Shown here piece after piece: positions 36,120 to 48,911 of a stretch of DNA of 64,000 nt. The DNA comes from Chryseobacterium ginsenosidimutans. GTDB taxonomy: Bacteria > Bacteroidota > Bacteroidia > Flavobacteriales > Weeksellaceae. The stretch spans positions 1,347,001 through 1,411,000 of the forward strand of contig NZ_JAUSXC010000001.1 in the NCBI RefSeq assembly GCF_030823405.1, read 5' to 3'. A program made the translations under genes and the position numbers. The notes under the pieces are model-generated. The model worked only from the letters and a program-made list of their open reading frames with translations, was not told the DNA's origin and did no database searches. The first letter of the stretch is position 1; each line of letters begins with the position of its first letter.

Positions 36120-36753
36120 TCTTTTCCTGAAAACTTTTGCGGCCATTTTTCTTATAAATTTACTATTTAGCTGTAAAAATTCGCAGGTTTCAGGATTAAG
36201 AAACGGAGATTTGCTTTTCGTTACAGCAAAAGAAACGGGACTTTCGGGAGCCATTAATAATGTTACCCAAAAACAGAAAAATGCTTCTTTTGATCATATC
36301 GGAATTTTAGAAAAAACAAAAAACGGAACTTTTATCTTGCATGCTGCTCCAAAAGGCGGTTCACAAAAGCAAGATGTAAAGTACTTTCTGAAAGATCATG
36401 CAAATGACGGACAAAGGGTGATTGTTTATCGGTTAAAATCCCAATACCAGAAATCAATACCGGAAGCCATTGCAAAAGCAGAATCTATGTTGGGGAAACC
36501 TTACAACTTTAATTATATCTTGGATGAAAATTCATATTACTGTTCAGATTTTATTGAAAGGGCTTTTAGAAAAGATCATATTTTTAAGCTTGAACCGATG
36601 ACTTTCGTCGATCCGAAAACAGGAAAAACAAATACTTTTTGGGAAGAATTTTATCAAAAGAAAAATCTTAAAGTTCCTGAAGGCGAATTAGGTTGTAATC
36701 CAAACGGATTGGCTGCTTCCGAAAAACTGGAAAGAATAAAAGAAGTAAACTGA
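36097..36753 (+). CDS. YiiX/YebB-like permuted NlpC/P60 amidase, lipoprotein
   Basis: 218 residues, lipoprotein signal with LLFSC lipobox (about 26), then the permuted papain-like domain: GDLLFVTAKETGLSGAI, the His in SFDHIGILEKTKNGTFILHA, and the Cys in SYYCSDFIERAF. This permuted order (His before Cys) identifies the YiiX/YebB type, thought to cut peptide or acyl amide bonds in the envelope. Its ATG lies within the DUF1801 gene. The terminator at 36779 follows. Confidence 0.85.
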   Translation: MNQILKNNLFLKTFAAIFLINLLFSCKNSQVSGLRNGDLLFVTAKETGLSGAINNVTQKQKNASFDHIGILEKTKNGTFILHAAPKGGSQKQDVKYFLKDHANDGQRVIVYRLKSQYQKSIPEAIAKAESMLGKPYNFNYILDENSYYCSDFIERAFRKDHIFKLEPMTFVDPKTGKTNTFWEEFYQKKNLKVPEGELGCNPNGLAASEKLERIKEVN

Positions 36754-36778
36754 AAAGTAATTGTATCAAATCAATAAG

Positions 36779-36802
36779 AGTGGGACTTTGGTTCCACTTT
36801 TT
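36779..36802 (+). terminator. Terminator of the DUF1801-YiiX pair
   Basis: An 8-base stem (36779-36786 with 36791-36798, one G-T pair, AGTGGGAC / GTTCCACT) with a TTTG loop, then a T run. Confidence 0.8.
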
Positions 36803-36884
36803 ATTAATGTTAATTGGTTTTATTGAAAAATCATGATTTTCAGAAAAAGATTAAGTTAAAATCGAAAAATATTATCCTACTAAT

Positions 36885-36914
36885 TTGGTAGACTAATATT
36901 TTTTTATATTTTTG
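36885..36914 (+). promoter_or_regulatory. Promoter of the NIL-domain gene
   Basis: TTG at 36885-36887, 19 bases, then TATTTTTG at 36907-36914, a full consensus match. The leader is about 50 bases. It contains a short A-rich stretch and no evident riboswitch fold. Confidence 0.7.
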
Positions 36915-36972
36915 TCAAAGATTTAACGCAAAAAGCAATGAATATTAGTATTTAACCAAAAAATGTTTTGTT

Positions 36973-37284
36973 ATGATTACACCAAATCCAAACCTGCAGG
37001 TTTTACAAAACAACTTAAACCTGCCAAAAAAAGAACTGATACTGGAAATAGAATTAAATGGAAAAATGAAATTCGAACATTTGATGAATACCATTTATAA
37101 TCAGTTCGGGATTTGTCACAAGGTGTTGTCGGCAAACGTTGAATACGTGAACGGGCGTAGTTTTGGCTCGGTGCAATTGCATATTACAGTAACTTCAGAA
37201 GATTATCAGGAGCTTGAGTTCTATCTAAATAAAAATAAACTCTTGAATACCACTGTGGAGTACGTCTGCAGGAAGTATTTTTAG
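36973..37284 (+). CDS. Free-standing NIL-domain protein
   Basis: 103 residues. Most of it (about 20-103) fits the ferredoxin-like NIL domain that normally ends the methionine transporter ATPase MetN: LILEIELNGKMKFEHLMNTI, then the KVLSANVEYVNGRSFGSVQL strand-turn-strand with the conserved Gly, and NTTVEYV at the end. There is no transporter ATPase next to it, so it is a stand-alone copy, perhaps a methionine sensor or a regulator in trans. The family call rests on the pattern; the function is inference. Confidence 0.65.
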   Translation: MITPNPNLQVLQNNLNLPKKELILEIELNGKMKFEHLMNTIYNQFGICHKVLSANVEYVNGRSFGSVQLHITVTSEDYQELEFYLNKNKLLNTTVEYVCRKYF

Positions 37285-37310
37285 GGGAGATTCATATAGT
37301 TTTAATTACG

Positions 37311-37339
37311 AAAGTGTTCAGTTTACTGAGCGCTTTTTT
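37311..37339 (+). terminator. Terminator of the NIL-domain gene
   Basis: An 11-base stem (37311-37321 with 37326-37336, two G-T pairs; AAAGTGTTCAG / CTGAGCGCTTT) with a TTTA loop and a following T run. Confidence 0.75.
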
Positions 37340-37396
37340 ATTGTAAATTATCAATAAAAAGGTTTATTTTTAAACTAAATTAAAAATCAAAAATCT

Positions 37397-37951
37397 ATGA
37401 TCACTCTAATTATCGTAATAGCCTTAGTTGTACTATTTCTTTTGTACGGAGTTTCCATTTACAACCGTCTTGTAAAATTGAAAAATCTCGTTCAGGAAGC
37501 TTGGAGCAGTATTGACGTAATGCTTAAAAAACGCCACGACCTTATCCCGAATTTGGTAGAAACGGTAAAAGGCTATGCAACACACGAAAGAGAAACGCTC
37601 GACAGTGTAACAAGAGCCAGAAATCAGGCTGTAAGCGCTAATTCGGTGGAATCAAAAGAAGCTGCTGAGAAAAATCTTAATCAGGCAATGATGAATTTAT
37701 TTGCCGTAGCCGAACAATATCCTGATCTGAAAGCGAATACCAATTTCCAGCAATTACAGTCCGAACTGACTTCTATAGAAAACGATATCGAAAAATCAAG
37801 AAGATATTACAATGGAACCGTTCGTGAAAATAATACATTGGTAGAGTCCTTTCCTAGTAATATTATCGCTAATATGTACAAATTTGAGAAATCGCCTTTC
37901 TTCGAATTGGATAATATTGCCGAAAGAGAAGTTCCAACTGTAAAATTTTAA
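37397..37951 (+). CDS. lemA: LemA family membrane protein
   Basis: 184 residues: an N-terminal membrane helix (about 2-20) and the helical LemA body with YNRLVKLKNLVQEAWSSIDV, KRHDLIPNLVETVKGYA, ARNQAV, YPDLKANTNFQQLQ, and ENDIEKSRRYYNG. The C-terminal FPSNIIA and KFEKSPFFE finish the family pattern. Function unknown, though LemA genes usually travel with a TPM or DUF2207 membrane protein, as here. The next gene starts 4 bases after the stop. Confidence 0.95.
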   Translation: MITLIIVIALVVLFLLYGVSIYNRLVKLKNLVQEAWSSIDVMLKKRHDLIPNLVETVKGYATHERETLDSVTRARNQAVSANSVESKEAAEKNLNQAMMNLFAVAEQYPDLKANTNFQQLQSELTSIENDIEKSRRYYNGTVRENNTLVESFPSNIIANMYKFEKSPFFELDNIAEREVPTVKF

Positions 37952-37955
37952 GGAA

Positions 37956-39872
37956 ATGAAAAGATTTTTATTGCTTTTTTATTTACTGTTTTTTACGCTG
38001 GCTTTTTCACAGGAAAATGACAGTATACAAGATAATAAAGCGGGAATTGAACGAATTACATCTTTTCATTCCGATATTAACGTTGATAAGAAATCTGCGT
38101 TGACGATTACGGAAAATATCAATGTTCACAGTCTCGGAATCAACATCAAAAGAGGAATTTATCGTGCACTTCCGTTATCGAGAAATTTAAACAACAAAAC
38201 TCAGAAAGTAAAATATGATATTATCTCCATAAAAAGAGGCGGCGTTGAGGAAGATTATCATGAAGAAACTGAGGACGGTTATCTGAAAATATATGTCGGA
38301 AATAAAGATGTCATTTTAAGTCCCGGTGACTACAAATATGAAATCAAATATAAAACGGAAAACCAAATCGGATTCTTCAATACATATGACGAAATCTATT
38401 GGAACGTCAATGGAACGGTTTGGGATTTTGCAATCGATACTGTTTCGGCAAAGGTTACGCTTCCTGAAGGCGCAAAGATTCTTCAGAATTCATGTTATAC
38501 AGGTTCTTATGGAAATGATTCTCAAGATTGCAGCTCTAAAGTCTTGTCGGATAATTCGATGGAATGGTCTGCAAGCAATTTGGGACCGAATGAAGGATTA
38601 ACCATTGCGGTAGGATTTCAAAAAGGAATCATGATTCCACCACCACCACCGACTTTTATAGAAAAATTTGGAATTTTAATTGGTGGATTGATCATCTTTT
38701 TAAGTTTGATTTTCTATTACTATTCAACATGGAGAAAATATGGTGTTGATCCGCAAAAACCAACAGTTTATCCACAATTCAATGTTCCAGAGAATCTTTC
38801 GCCGGCTTCAATGGGATATTTGGAAAATGAAAGTTTTAAAAATAAATTTCTAACGGCAGCGATCGTCAATCTTGCTGTAAAAGGCTATATAAAAATAATT
38901 GAAGGCGAAGATTCCGGAATTTTAGGTTTTTTCAATACAAAAACATTTACGTTAAATAAATTGAAAGATCCGGATGAGTCGTTACCAAAAGAAGAAATTA
39001 ATTTGATGAATACGCTTTTTACTGGTAATGACACCATAAAATTTGACGGAAAGTATAACTCAAAAATTGAGACTGTAGTCAACAGTTTTAGAGGAACGCT
39101 GCAATTTCAGCATGATAAATTTTTAAATGAAGGAAATAATTATAAAAAAGTTATTTTCCCAATTTTGATTATGACGGTTGTATATATTTTAGGTTTATTT
39201 ATAAGCTATAAAATAGATCCGGAACCGGAAAAAGTGATGGGCGGAATTGCTATTTATGTCATTTCTTTAGTATTATTTTTTGTCGTATCATTTTTGTCAA
39301 ACCGAGTTTCATGGAAATTTTTAATTCCTGTTCCAATTTTTGTTATCATTGCATTGGTCGTATTTATTAAGGTTGTAAATAGCGGAACTGAACTCATTAA
39401 TTTTAATGTTTGTTACTTCTTTATCGTTTTAGGATTTACTTCTTTGATGATTTATCAATATCTGATCAAAAGACCGTCAGAAGAAAAATTAAGAAAGAAA
39501 TCTTTAATTGAAGGTTTTAAAATGTACATGGGTGCTGCCGAAAACGAACAGTTGAAATTTCACAATCCTCCTCAGATGACACCACAGGTTTTCGAAACGT
39601 TATTGCCTTTTGCAATGGTTTTGGGAGTTGATCAGATCTGGGGAGAAAAATTTGATACCATGGTGAAAAACATGGCAAACGGAACAGAATATGTTCACGC
39701 CTGGTACATCGGAAGCTCTATCAATCATTTAAGCTTTGGAAATACGCTGAATTCAAGTCTTACCAATTCCATAAAATCTGCATCTACACAACCGTCAAGC
39801 TCAAGCAGCGGTTCCGGTGGTGGTGGATTCTCTGGCGGAGGTGGCGGAGGAGGCGGAGGCGGAGGCTGGTAA
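37956..39872 (+). CDS. DUF2207 membrane protein with glycine-rich tail
   Basis: 638 residues: signal peptide (ends near AFSQ), a periplasmic beta-domain with ITSFHSDINVDKKSALTITENINV and KRGIYRALPLS (about 25-220), a membrane helix (about 235-255), a cytoplasmic-looking helical part (EEINLMNTLF), three to four further helices (about 395-500), and a tail of Gly, Ser and Trp (GGGGFSGGGG). The Gly tail is a hallmark of this family and is also seen in its archaeal and proteobacterial relatives. Paired with lemA on one transcript. Confidence 0.93.
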   Translation: MKRFLLLFYLLFFTLAFSQENDSIQDNKAGIERITSFHSDINVDKKSALTITENINVHSLGINIKRGIYRALPLSRNLNNKTQKVKYDIISIKRGGVEEDYHEETEDGYLKIYVGNKDVILSPGDYKYEIKYKTENQIGFFNTYDEIYWNVNGTVWDFAIDTVSAKVTLPEGAKILQNSCYTGSYGNDSQDCSSKVLSDNSMEWSASNLGPNEGLTIAVGFQKGIMIPPPPPTFIEKFGILIGGLIIFLSLIFYYYSTWRKYGVDPQKPTVYPQFNVPENLSPASMGYLENESFKNKFLTAAIVNLAVKGYIKIIEGEDSGILGFFNTKTFTLNKLKDPDESLPKEEINLMNTLFTGNDTIKFDGKYNSKIETVVNSFRGTLQFQHDKFLNEGNNYKKVIFPILIMTVVYILGLFISYKIDPEPEKVMGGIAIYVISLVLFFVVSFLSNRVSWKFLIPVPIFVIIALVVFIKVVNSGTELINFNVCYFFIVLGFTSLMIYQYLIKRPSEEKLRKKSLIEGFKMYMGAAENEQLKFHNPPQMTPQVFETLLPFAMVLGVDQIWGEKFDTMVKNMANGTEYVHAWYIGSSINHLSFGNTLNSSLTNSIKSASTQPSSSSSGSGGGGFSGGGGGGGGGGGW

Positions 39873-39892
39873 TCCGGACTTCTCTAAAAATA

Positions 39893-39920
39893 AAAAGCGT
39901 TCAATATTTTGAACGCTTTT
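39893..39920. terminator. Bidirectional terminator
   Basis: A 12-base stem (39893-39904 with 39909-39920, core AGCGTTCAA / TTGAACGCT) with a TATT loop. T tails lie on both strands; serves the lemA-DUF2207 genes and, on the minus strand, murA. On the minus strand a second inverted repeat (TGAAGGT, 39930-39957) precedes it. Confidence 0.85.
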
Positions 39921-39965
39921 GTTATATAATGAAGGTTAAAACTAATGTCTACCTTCAATTTCTAA

Positions 39966-41273
<1,308 letters not shown>

Positions 41274-41275
41274 GT

Positions 41276-41947
41276 CTACTTTCTTTTATTATGATTATTG
41301 TTGTTGCTATTGTTGCTGTGTCTTCTTTTATTATTTTGGTTGTTTCGGTTGTTATTTTGGTTGTTTCTGTTATTATTTCGGTTGTTATTATTGGTTGTGT
41401 AGTAGATTTTACTTTTCTCAAGAGAATCAATTCCCGTAAGATCCAATCTGTTTTCCGAAAGCTCTTTCAAATGACGGAAAATTACATCATCTGTTACGTG
41501 TTCCTTATTATATACGTTATAAGATTTCTTCATATTGTTGGCAATTACCTCGATAAGAGCTTCTTTTTCGTCGCCTTCATTCAGTTCTATTGCTTTTTCT
41601 ATTAGCTGAAGAATACTTTTTCCATAAAATTTGAAATCACCCTGAAGTTTGGGATATTCCATTCTTTTAGGCTTTTCTGCCAATTCTTCTCTTGTAGGAA
41701 ACGGATACGGTGAATCTACATCCAGATCATAATTAGCCAGAATAAAAAGATGATCCCAAAGTTTATGCTTGTAATTTTCTTCGTCGCGAAGCTGCGGGTT
41801 TCTTTGACCCATAAAATCAATGATGCCCAGTGCCATTTCGCTTCTTTCTTCTTTTGTGGAAAGCTCTTTGCAACGTTCAACCAACTGTTGGATAATTCTG
41901 CCATATTCAGGCAAAAGGAGCTGCGTTTTTTGGGTATTATATTCCAT
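41276..41947 (-). CDS. DUF4290 protein with Asn-rich tail
   Basis: 223 residues from ATG 41947 (the TTG at 41956 would add three). The N-terminal 165 residues, with YNTQKTQLLLPEYGRIIQQL, MGQRNPQLRDEENYKHKLWDHL and YPFPTREELAEKPKRM, match DUF4290, a Bacteroidetes family usually next to murA. The last 40 residues are low complexity: Asn, Arg and Gln in NNRNNQ-type repeats, ending NHNKRK. The tail is basic and could bind nucleic acid, but that is a guess. Overlapping plus-strand frames here are shadows of this repeat. Confidence 0.9.
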   Translation of the reverse strand: MEYNTQKTQLLLPEYGRIIQQLVERCKELSTKEERSEMALGIIDFMGQRNPQLRDEENYKHKLWDHLFILANYDLDVDSPYPFPTREELAEKPKRMEYPKLQGDFKFYGKSILQLIEKAIELNEGDEKEALIEVIANNMKKSYNVYNKEHVTDDVIFRHLKELSENRLDLTGIDSLEKSKIYYTTNNNNRNNNRNNQNNNRNNQNNKRRHSNNSNNNNHNKRK

Positions 41948-42136
41948 AGTCTGCAAATATATGGATTAATGGAAAAATTGTACCGAAAATCTTAAAAGTT
42001 TATGATTTTTTAATAAAACTGAAAATAAAGTTTTTTAAGGGTTTATTGTTGAAAAAATAAAATTATTATATGCTGATATAATTTATTTCAAGAAAATTGT
42101 AATTTAGTTAATAGTTTAATAATTAAAACTTTCGAT

Positions 42137-43567
42137 ATGAAAAAAACACATTTCTTACTTTCACTTCTGGCACTGGGCTTTGTGAGCTCTTGTCAGAATA
42201 ATGATGAAATCGTTAACGAAACTGCAAAACAGCTGGAGGTGCATGACAAAACAGTTAATGTTACCAATCACGATGGCCGGCCGTTCAGTACAGGAGCTTC
42301 TGCAAATGCAAAATTTGTTGCCGGACCTGGCGGAAGCGTTTTAATGCAGGGTTTTTATTGGGATGTTCCCGATGGTGGTAATTGGTGGAATACCGTAAAA
42401 GATAAAGTCACCGATTGGTCGAATGTCGGGATTGGTGCTATTTGGCTGCCACCTGCTTCAAAAGCACAAAACGGAGCTTACTCAATGGGATATGATCCTA
42501 CTGATTATTATGATTTCGGAAATTTTAATCAGAATGGTAGTGTTGAGACCCGTTTCGGCTCAAGAGCGGAGTTGGAAGCTTTAATTACGAAAGCTCACAC
42601 GGAAAATATGCAGGTTTATGCAGATATTGTTATTAATCATAATAGCGGAGGTCAATCTCAGGCCAATCCTTTTACCGGAACAAATACATGGACGGATTTT
42701 TCCGGCGTTGCTTCAGGAAAGTTCCCAAGAAGTTATAATGATTTTTACAAAAATGCTTATGGAAATAATGACGAAGGAGCTTTTGGAGGTTTTCCGGATT
42801 TGTGTCACGCGAATCCTTACGTTCAGGACTGGCTTTGGGGAAGAGATGATTCTGTCGCAAAGTATTATAAAAACGTAATGAAATTCGACGGATGGAGATT
42901 TGATTATGTAAAAGGTTTCGGACCTTGGGTAGTCAATACCTGGAACTCAAATGTAGGTGGGTTTTCTGTTGGAGAATTATGGGACTCTAATGTAAATACG
43001 CTGGAATGGTGGGCGAATAATGCCAACAGCTCGGTATTCGATTTTGCAGCTTATTATAAAATGGATGAAGCTTTTGATAACGGAAATTTAAATGCCTTGA
43101 ACGACGATATGATGTGGAAGAGAAACCCTTATAAAGCGGTAACTTTCGTTACAAACCATGATACGGATGTCATCAATAATAAAATGTTGGCCTATGCTTA
43201 CATTCTTACTCACGAAGGATATCCGACGATTTTCTACAGAGACTATGAAGAATGGCTGAATAAAGAAAGATTAAACAATCTTATCTGGATTCACAACAAC
43301 AAAGCAACGGGAACGACTTCTATTCTTTATACCGATAATGATGAATATGTTGCAAGAAGAAACGGATACAATGGAAATCCTGGTTTGGTTGTTTATATTA
43401 ATAATTCATCAAATTGGCAGGAAAGATGGATTCAGACCAACTGGGCAAGTCAGCAGATTAAAGATTTCACAGGAAGTTCAAGTTGGTATCCTACAACGCA
43501 GGGTGATAAATGGGTGAAAATTCAATGTGCACCGAATTCTTATTCTGTATGGTCTTTAAATCAATAA
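42137..43567 (+). CDS. Alpha-amylase, GH13, lipoprotein
   Basis: Cleaves alpha-1,4-glucans. 476 residues with a lipoprotein signal (lipobox VSSC; Cys20 followed by QNND). The barrel has IWLPPASKAQNGAYSMGYDPTDYYDFG, VYADIVINHN, GWRFDYVKGFG (nucleophile Asp), SVGELWD (acid Glu) and FVTNHDTD (third Asp), all intact, and a C-terminal beta domain (from about 395). Export to the surface is possible but there is no clear lipoprotein export signal (a run of D/E right after the Cys) beyond one D-E. Single gene with a terminator behind. Confidence 0.94.
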   Translation: MKKTHFLLSLLALGFVSSCQNNDEIVNETAKQLEVHDKTVNVTNHDGRPFSTGASANAKFVAGPGGSVLMQGFYWDVPDGGNWWNTVKDKVTDWSNVGIGAIWLPPASKAQNGAYSMGYDPTDYYDFGNFNQNGSVETRFGSRAELEALITKAHTENMQVYADIVINHNSGGQSQANPFTGTNTWTDFSGVASGKFPRSYNDFYKNAYGNNDEGAFGGFPDLCHANPYVQDWLWGRDDSVAKYYKNVMKFDGWRFDYVKGFGPWVVNTWNSNVGGFSVGELWDSNVNTLEWWANNANSSVFDFAAYYKMDEAFDNGNLNALNDDMMWKRNPYKAVTFVTNHDTDVINNKMLAYAYILTHEGYPTIFYRDYEEWLNKERLNNLIWIHNNKATGTTSILYTDNDEYVARRNGYNGNPGLVVYINNSSNWQERWIQTNWASQQIKDFTGSSSWYPTTQGDKWVKIQCAPNSYSVWSLNQ

Positions 43568-43609
43568 AATTAAAAAAATAAAGACTTAGTAAGAATTTAC
43601 TGGAATAAA

Positions 43610-43645
43610 AAGGCTGTTTCGTTTGAAGCAGTCTTTATTTTTTTC
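43610..43645. terminator. Terminator of the amylase gene
   Basis: An 11-base stem with two G-T pairs (43610-43620 with 43625-43635) closing on GTTT, then TATTTTTTTT. On the minus strand it is followed by TTTTATTCC, so it may also end the DCC gene's transcript. Confidence 0.78.
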
Positions 43646-43671
43646 AGACTTAATAGTTAATTATTTAAAAG

Positions 43672-44082
43672 TCAAACTTCAATAAATTTCGCTCTCTGAT
43701 GAGGTGTCGGCAAATAACATTTTTGGTTTGCCAACTTCATTCTGTTTTTGGAGACAATATCGTAAATACTGTCGCTCAAAAATTTCGGAAAAAGTTTCCC
43801 GATCCCTAAAAGTTTGTAAACTCCACCGAGCAAATTGGCAATCTGTAAGACCGCTCTTGATTTGATAAAATAATATTGCTGAGGTTTCCAAAGGTACATT
43901 GTGTTAAAAACCTTAGTATCCAAACCTCTTTCCAATAAAAAATTCTGACCAAAATCTGACTGGAGAGATGCGAACATGAACTGGTCTTTCTTGTCTCTTT
44001 CTAAAATCCATTGCACCCAAAAATTGCATACACCACAATCTCCATCAAAAAATACAATATATTTATCGTGCCAGTTCTCCAT
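43672..44082 (-). CDS. Thiol-disulfide oxidoreductase of the DCC family (DUF393)
   Basis: 136 residues from ATG 44082 (MENWHDKYIVF), since the longer frame would run into the next gene. The N-terminal FDGDCGVCNFWVQ gives the DxxCxxC signature of DUF393, with SLQSDFGQ and YYFIKSRAVLQI behind. A probable thiol redox role, partner unknown. Ten bases after the heme-binding-domain gene on the same strand, so likely one operon. Confidence 0.9.
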   Translation of the reverse strand: MENWHDKYIVFFDGDCGVCNFWVQWILERDKKDQFMFASLQSDFGQNFLLERGLDTKVFNTMYLWKPQQYYFIKSRAVLQIANLLGGVYKLLGIGKLFPKFLSDSIYDIVSKNRMKLANQKCYLPTPHQRAKFIEV

Positions 44083-44092
44083 GATTTTTATA

Positions 44093-44554
44093 TTAAAGCG
44101 ACATTTTCCGTTCTGTTTCTGCTTTTTCTCTTTTGAAGTAATCAATTAAAATTTTTCTTTGTGCATCTGTCAGTTTTGCGTCTTGATGGCCAATAAAATA
44201 AGATTCCAAAGGCATTTCTTTCTTTTCAATCATTTCGATGCATTCTTCCAATTTATGAGCCTGTTGTTTCGGTTCGTATGTTGCAAAGGTAGAGAAATTA
44301 AGATGTTTCCTTCCTTCATCGATATTGTTTTTCAAAAACCATGAAACCGGAGAAAAATTAGAATACCACGGATATCTTGTCTCATTCGAATGACAGTCAT
44401 AGCATGAGGTATTAATGATCGCAGCAGTTTCAGGAGGAGTGTTTTTTATTTTTAAAAAGTCCATTCCCGGAGTGGGAGCGGGGTTCGTCTTATCGATAGG
44501 AAAAAACTGAATAATGATAAATGCTACGAGAATTATAACTAATATTTTTTTCAT
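44093..44554 (-). CDS. Heme-binding domain protein (CxxCH, Haem_bd-like)
   Basis: 153 residues from ATG 44554 (MKKILVIILVAF), an N-terminal membrane anchor or signal, then TSCYDCHSNETRYPWYSN (c-type heme motif CYDCH plus the YPWYS block), NNIDEGRKHLNFS and the helical end. This is the Haem_bd pattern found in many Flavobacteriia. Periplasmic c-type heme, with an electron-transfer or sensing function unknown. Co-transcribed with the DCC protein. A TTG at 44560 in the same frame is ignored. Confidence 0.88.
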   Translation of the reverse strand: MKKILVIILVAFIIIQFFPIDKTNPAPTPGMDFLKIKNTPPETAAIINTSCYDCHSNETRYPWYSNFSPVSWFLKNNIDEGRKHLNFSTFATYEPKQQAHKLEECIEMIEKKEMPLESYFIGHQDAKLTDAQRKILIDYFKREKAETERKMSL

Positions 44555-44560
44555 ATCCAA

Positions 44561-47169
<2,609 letters not shown>

Positions 47170-47203
47170 TTTAACATAATGTAAGTATTTAACATAATAA
47201 TTG

Positions 47204-47233
47204 AAAGACAGTCGTATGATTGTCTTTTTTTTA
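47204..47233 (+). terminator. katG terminator
   Basis: A 10-base stem (47204-47213 with 47218-47227, AAAGACAGTC / GATTGTCTTT, one G-T) with a GTAT loop and a T run. Confidence 0.8.
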
Positions 47234-47286
47234 TGTGAATTATTTAAATTTAACATTAAAAATTTAGGATATATTTAAATAAATTA

Positions 47287-47294
47287 TAGTTTTG
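47287..47294 (+). promoter_or_regulatory. -7 element of the surface-protein gene
   Basis: TAGTTTTG, full TAnnTTTG match, 28 bases before the ATG at 47323. No TTG at the right distance. Confidence 0.4.
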
Positions 47295-47322
47295 CAGTTG
47301 AAAAAAAACAAATTTTAGATAA

Positions 47323-48573
47323 ATGAAAAAATTATTATTTCCTGTTTTATTACTGGGTATATTTGCTAATGCTCAAGTTGGAGTAAATACAGATGCTCCA
47401 AATGCAACTTTTGATGTGGTGGGAAATGCTGCCGATACCAATAAATTTGATGGTATTATTGCACCCAGAATTCTAGGAGACCAATTGAAGTTAAAAAACT
47501 ATACTTCTTCTCAGACAGGTGCTTTGGTATATGTTACAACTGCTGATACCAGTCCGTCCGGTCAGACGGTTGACGTTACTTCTTCAGGATATTACTATTT
47601 TAATGGAGATTTAGACAAATGGATAAAAATAACATCCGGGAATTTATTGGAGCCATGGCAAGTGCAGGGAACGAATACTGCGTCTACACAAAATACAGAA
47701 AACATTTACCAGCAGGGGAAAGTGGCGATTGGTACAACTTCTTCTTCAGCTGTCAGTACAAAACAGTTGGATGTTGCAGGTGATTTTAAATCGAAATATA
47801 CCGACGGAACAAATTATTATGGTATTGAAACAAACTCTTCAGATTTCGGAGTACCTGTTAATGTAATTTATTCTGCAAATAATAATGATTTAACGGCTGC
47901 CACTCAAAGTAGCCTGCTTTCCATCCAAAATGGAACAAGTAATTTGCAGTCAAATAACGGTTTAGGAGGAAGTAGCGTTGCTGCTTTCTCAAATTCAGGA
48001 GGCGGTAATGTGGGGATGACTGCCATTAATTCTGATGCCTCTGTCACCTCTTCAATTTGGGGATACAATGACGGAAGCAAAAGCAATTTATCTTTAAGCC
48101 ATACTAAAACAAATGGTGAATCTGCAAGTGTGACCATCGAAAAAACAAAAGGGGTTACGTTTAGTTTTTCAGATTCTTCAGGGAATGCTCAGGGAGCTTA
48201 TGATTTTCCTAAAACTAATGGCTCTGCAAATCAGGTTCTGGTAACCGACGGATCGGGTAGTATAGCAAATTTATCATGGAAAGATGCTTCTGCTTTCAAT
48301 TTGAAAATAAGAACTATGGCATCGGGAACAGTTTTGGCAGATGATTACACAATTCTTATCTCCGGAAATATTTCCCTTCCTGCAGCAAGTGCTTCCAACC
48401 TAGGAAAGGTTTATAATTTAATTAATGATACAAATGGGAATGTTACTGTAAACGGGACCTTGAGGTTTAACGGAGGTAATATTTCCAATTACGGTTTTAA
48501 TAATAGTGATCTGGGGCGAGGCATTGTAGTACAAAGTACGGGTTCCGCATGGGTTATTATTTCGAGGTATTAA
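47323..48573 (+). CDS. Secreted/surface protein of unknown function
   Basis: 416 residues with a signal peptide ending near ANAQ and then VGVNTDAPNATFDVVG, a start shared by many Flavobacteriia surface proteins ('QVGVNTxxPxATLDVxG'). The body is rich in Ser, Thr, Asn and Gly with short beta repeats; the end is the SLPAASASNLGKVYNLINDTNG region, like a fibre or shaft domain, closing with TGSAWVIISRY. No type IX C-terminal signal is evident. I cannot say more about function. Confidence 0.72.
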   Translation: MKKLLFPVLLLGIFANAQVGVNTDAPNATFDVVGNAADTNKFDGIIAPRILGDQLKLKNYTSSQTGALVYVTTADTSPSGQTVDVTSSGYYYFNGDLDKWIKITSGNLLEPWQVQGTNTASTQNTENIYQQGKVAIGTTSSSAVSTKQLDVAGDFKSKYTDGTNYYGIETNSSDFGVPVNVIYSANNNDLTAATQSSLLSIQNGTSNLQSNNGLGGSSVAAFSNSGGGNVGMTAINSDASVTSSIWGYNDGSKSNLSLSHTKTNGESASVTIEKTKGVTFSFSDSSGNAQGAYDFPKTNGSANQVLVTDGSGSIANLSWKDASAFNLKIRTMASGTVLADDYTILISGNISLPAASASNLGKVYNLINDTNGNVTVNGTLRFNGGNISNYGFNNSDLGRGIVVQSTGSAWVIISRY

Positions 48574-48602
48574 TTTCAATTTTTAATTTTTAAATATAAA
48601 AG

Positions 48603-48729
48603 TTCTTTAAGCTTTTAAAGAAAACTGATTTTTTTGAAAGAATTAGCAATTTTAAATTACAATTTAAAAGAAAAATAGTCTTGAATTTATCATCAAAAAT
48701 AGAGTAGGATATTATTTTCTACTCTATTT
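48603..48729 (+). other. Two hairpins downstream of the surface-protein gene
   Basis: A TTCTTTAA / TTAAAGAA stem (48603-48622, GCTT loop), with a T run a few bases later, probably terminates the upstream gene. A second, longer stem of 11 bases (AAATAGAGTAG, 48697-48707 with 48719-48729) lacks a T run. The rest of 48574-48876 has no gene I can support. Confidence 0.45.
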
Positions 48730-48876
48730 AAGTAAAATAATTTGATTTTGATGGGTTACCAATGGAAAACTCAGAAAAGACCGCTAACATTACTTTTTTT
48801 GTACTGTAACTAGAGGAAACGACTGCTAAATTTCACGATGATTATTAAATAAAACAATAATAAATTAAAAAAATGC

Positions 48877-48905
48877 TTGTATTCAATAAATTATATGTAC
48901 ATTTG
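48877..48905 (+). promoter_or_regulatory. Cold-shock gene promoter
   Basis: TTG at 48877-48879, 18 bases, TACATTTG at 48898-48905. The cold-shock start codon is at 49169, so the leader is about 258 bases long. Confidence 0.65.
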
Positions 48906-48911
48906 TAAAAT

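Noticed and set aside
43672..44145. Longer form of the DCC protein
   Set aside because: The upstream 21 codons overlap the heme-binding-domain gene and precede a better ATG (44082) next to the conserved motif.
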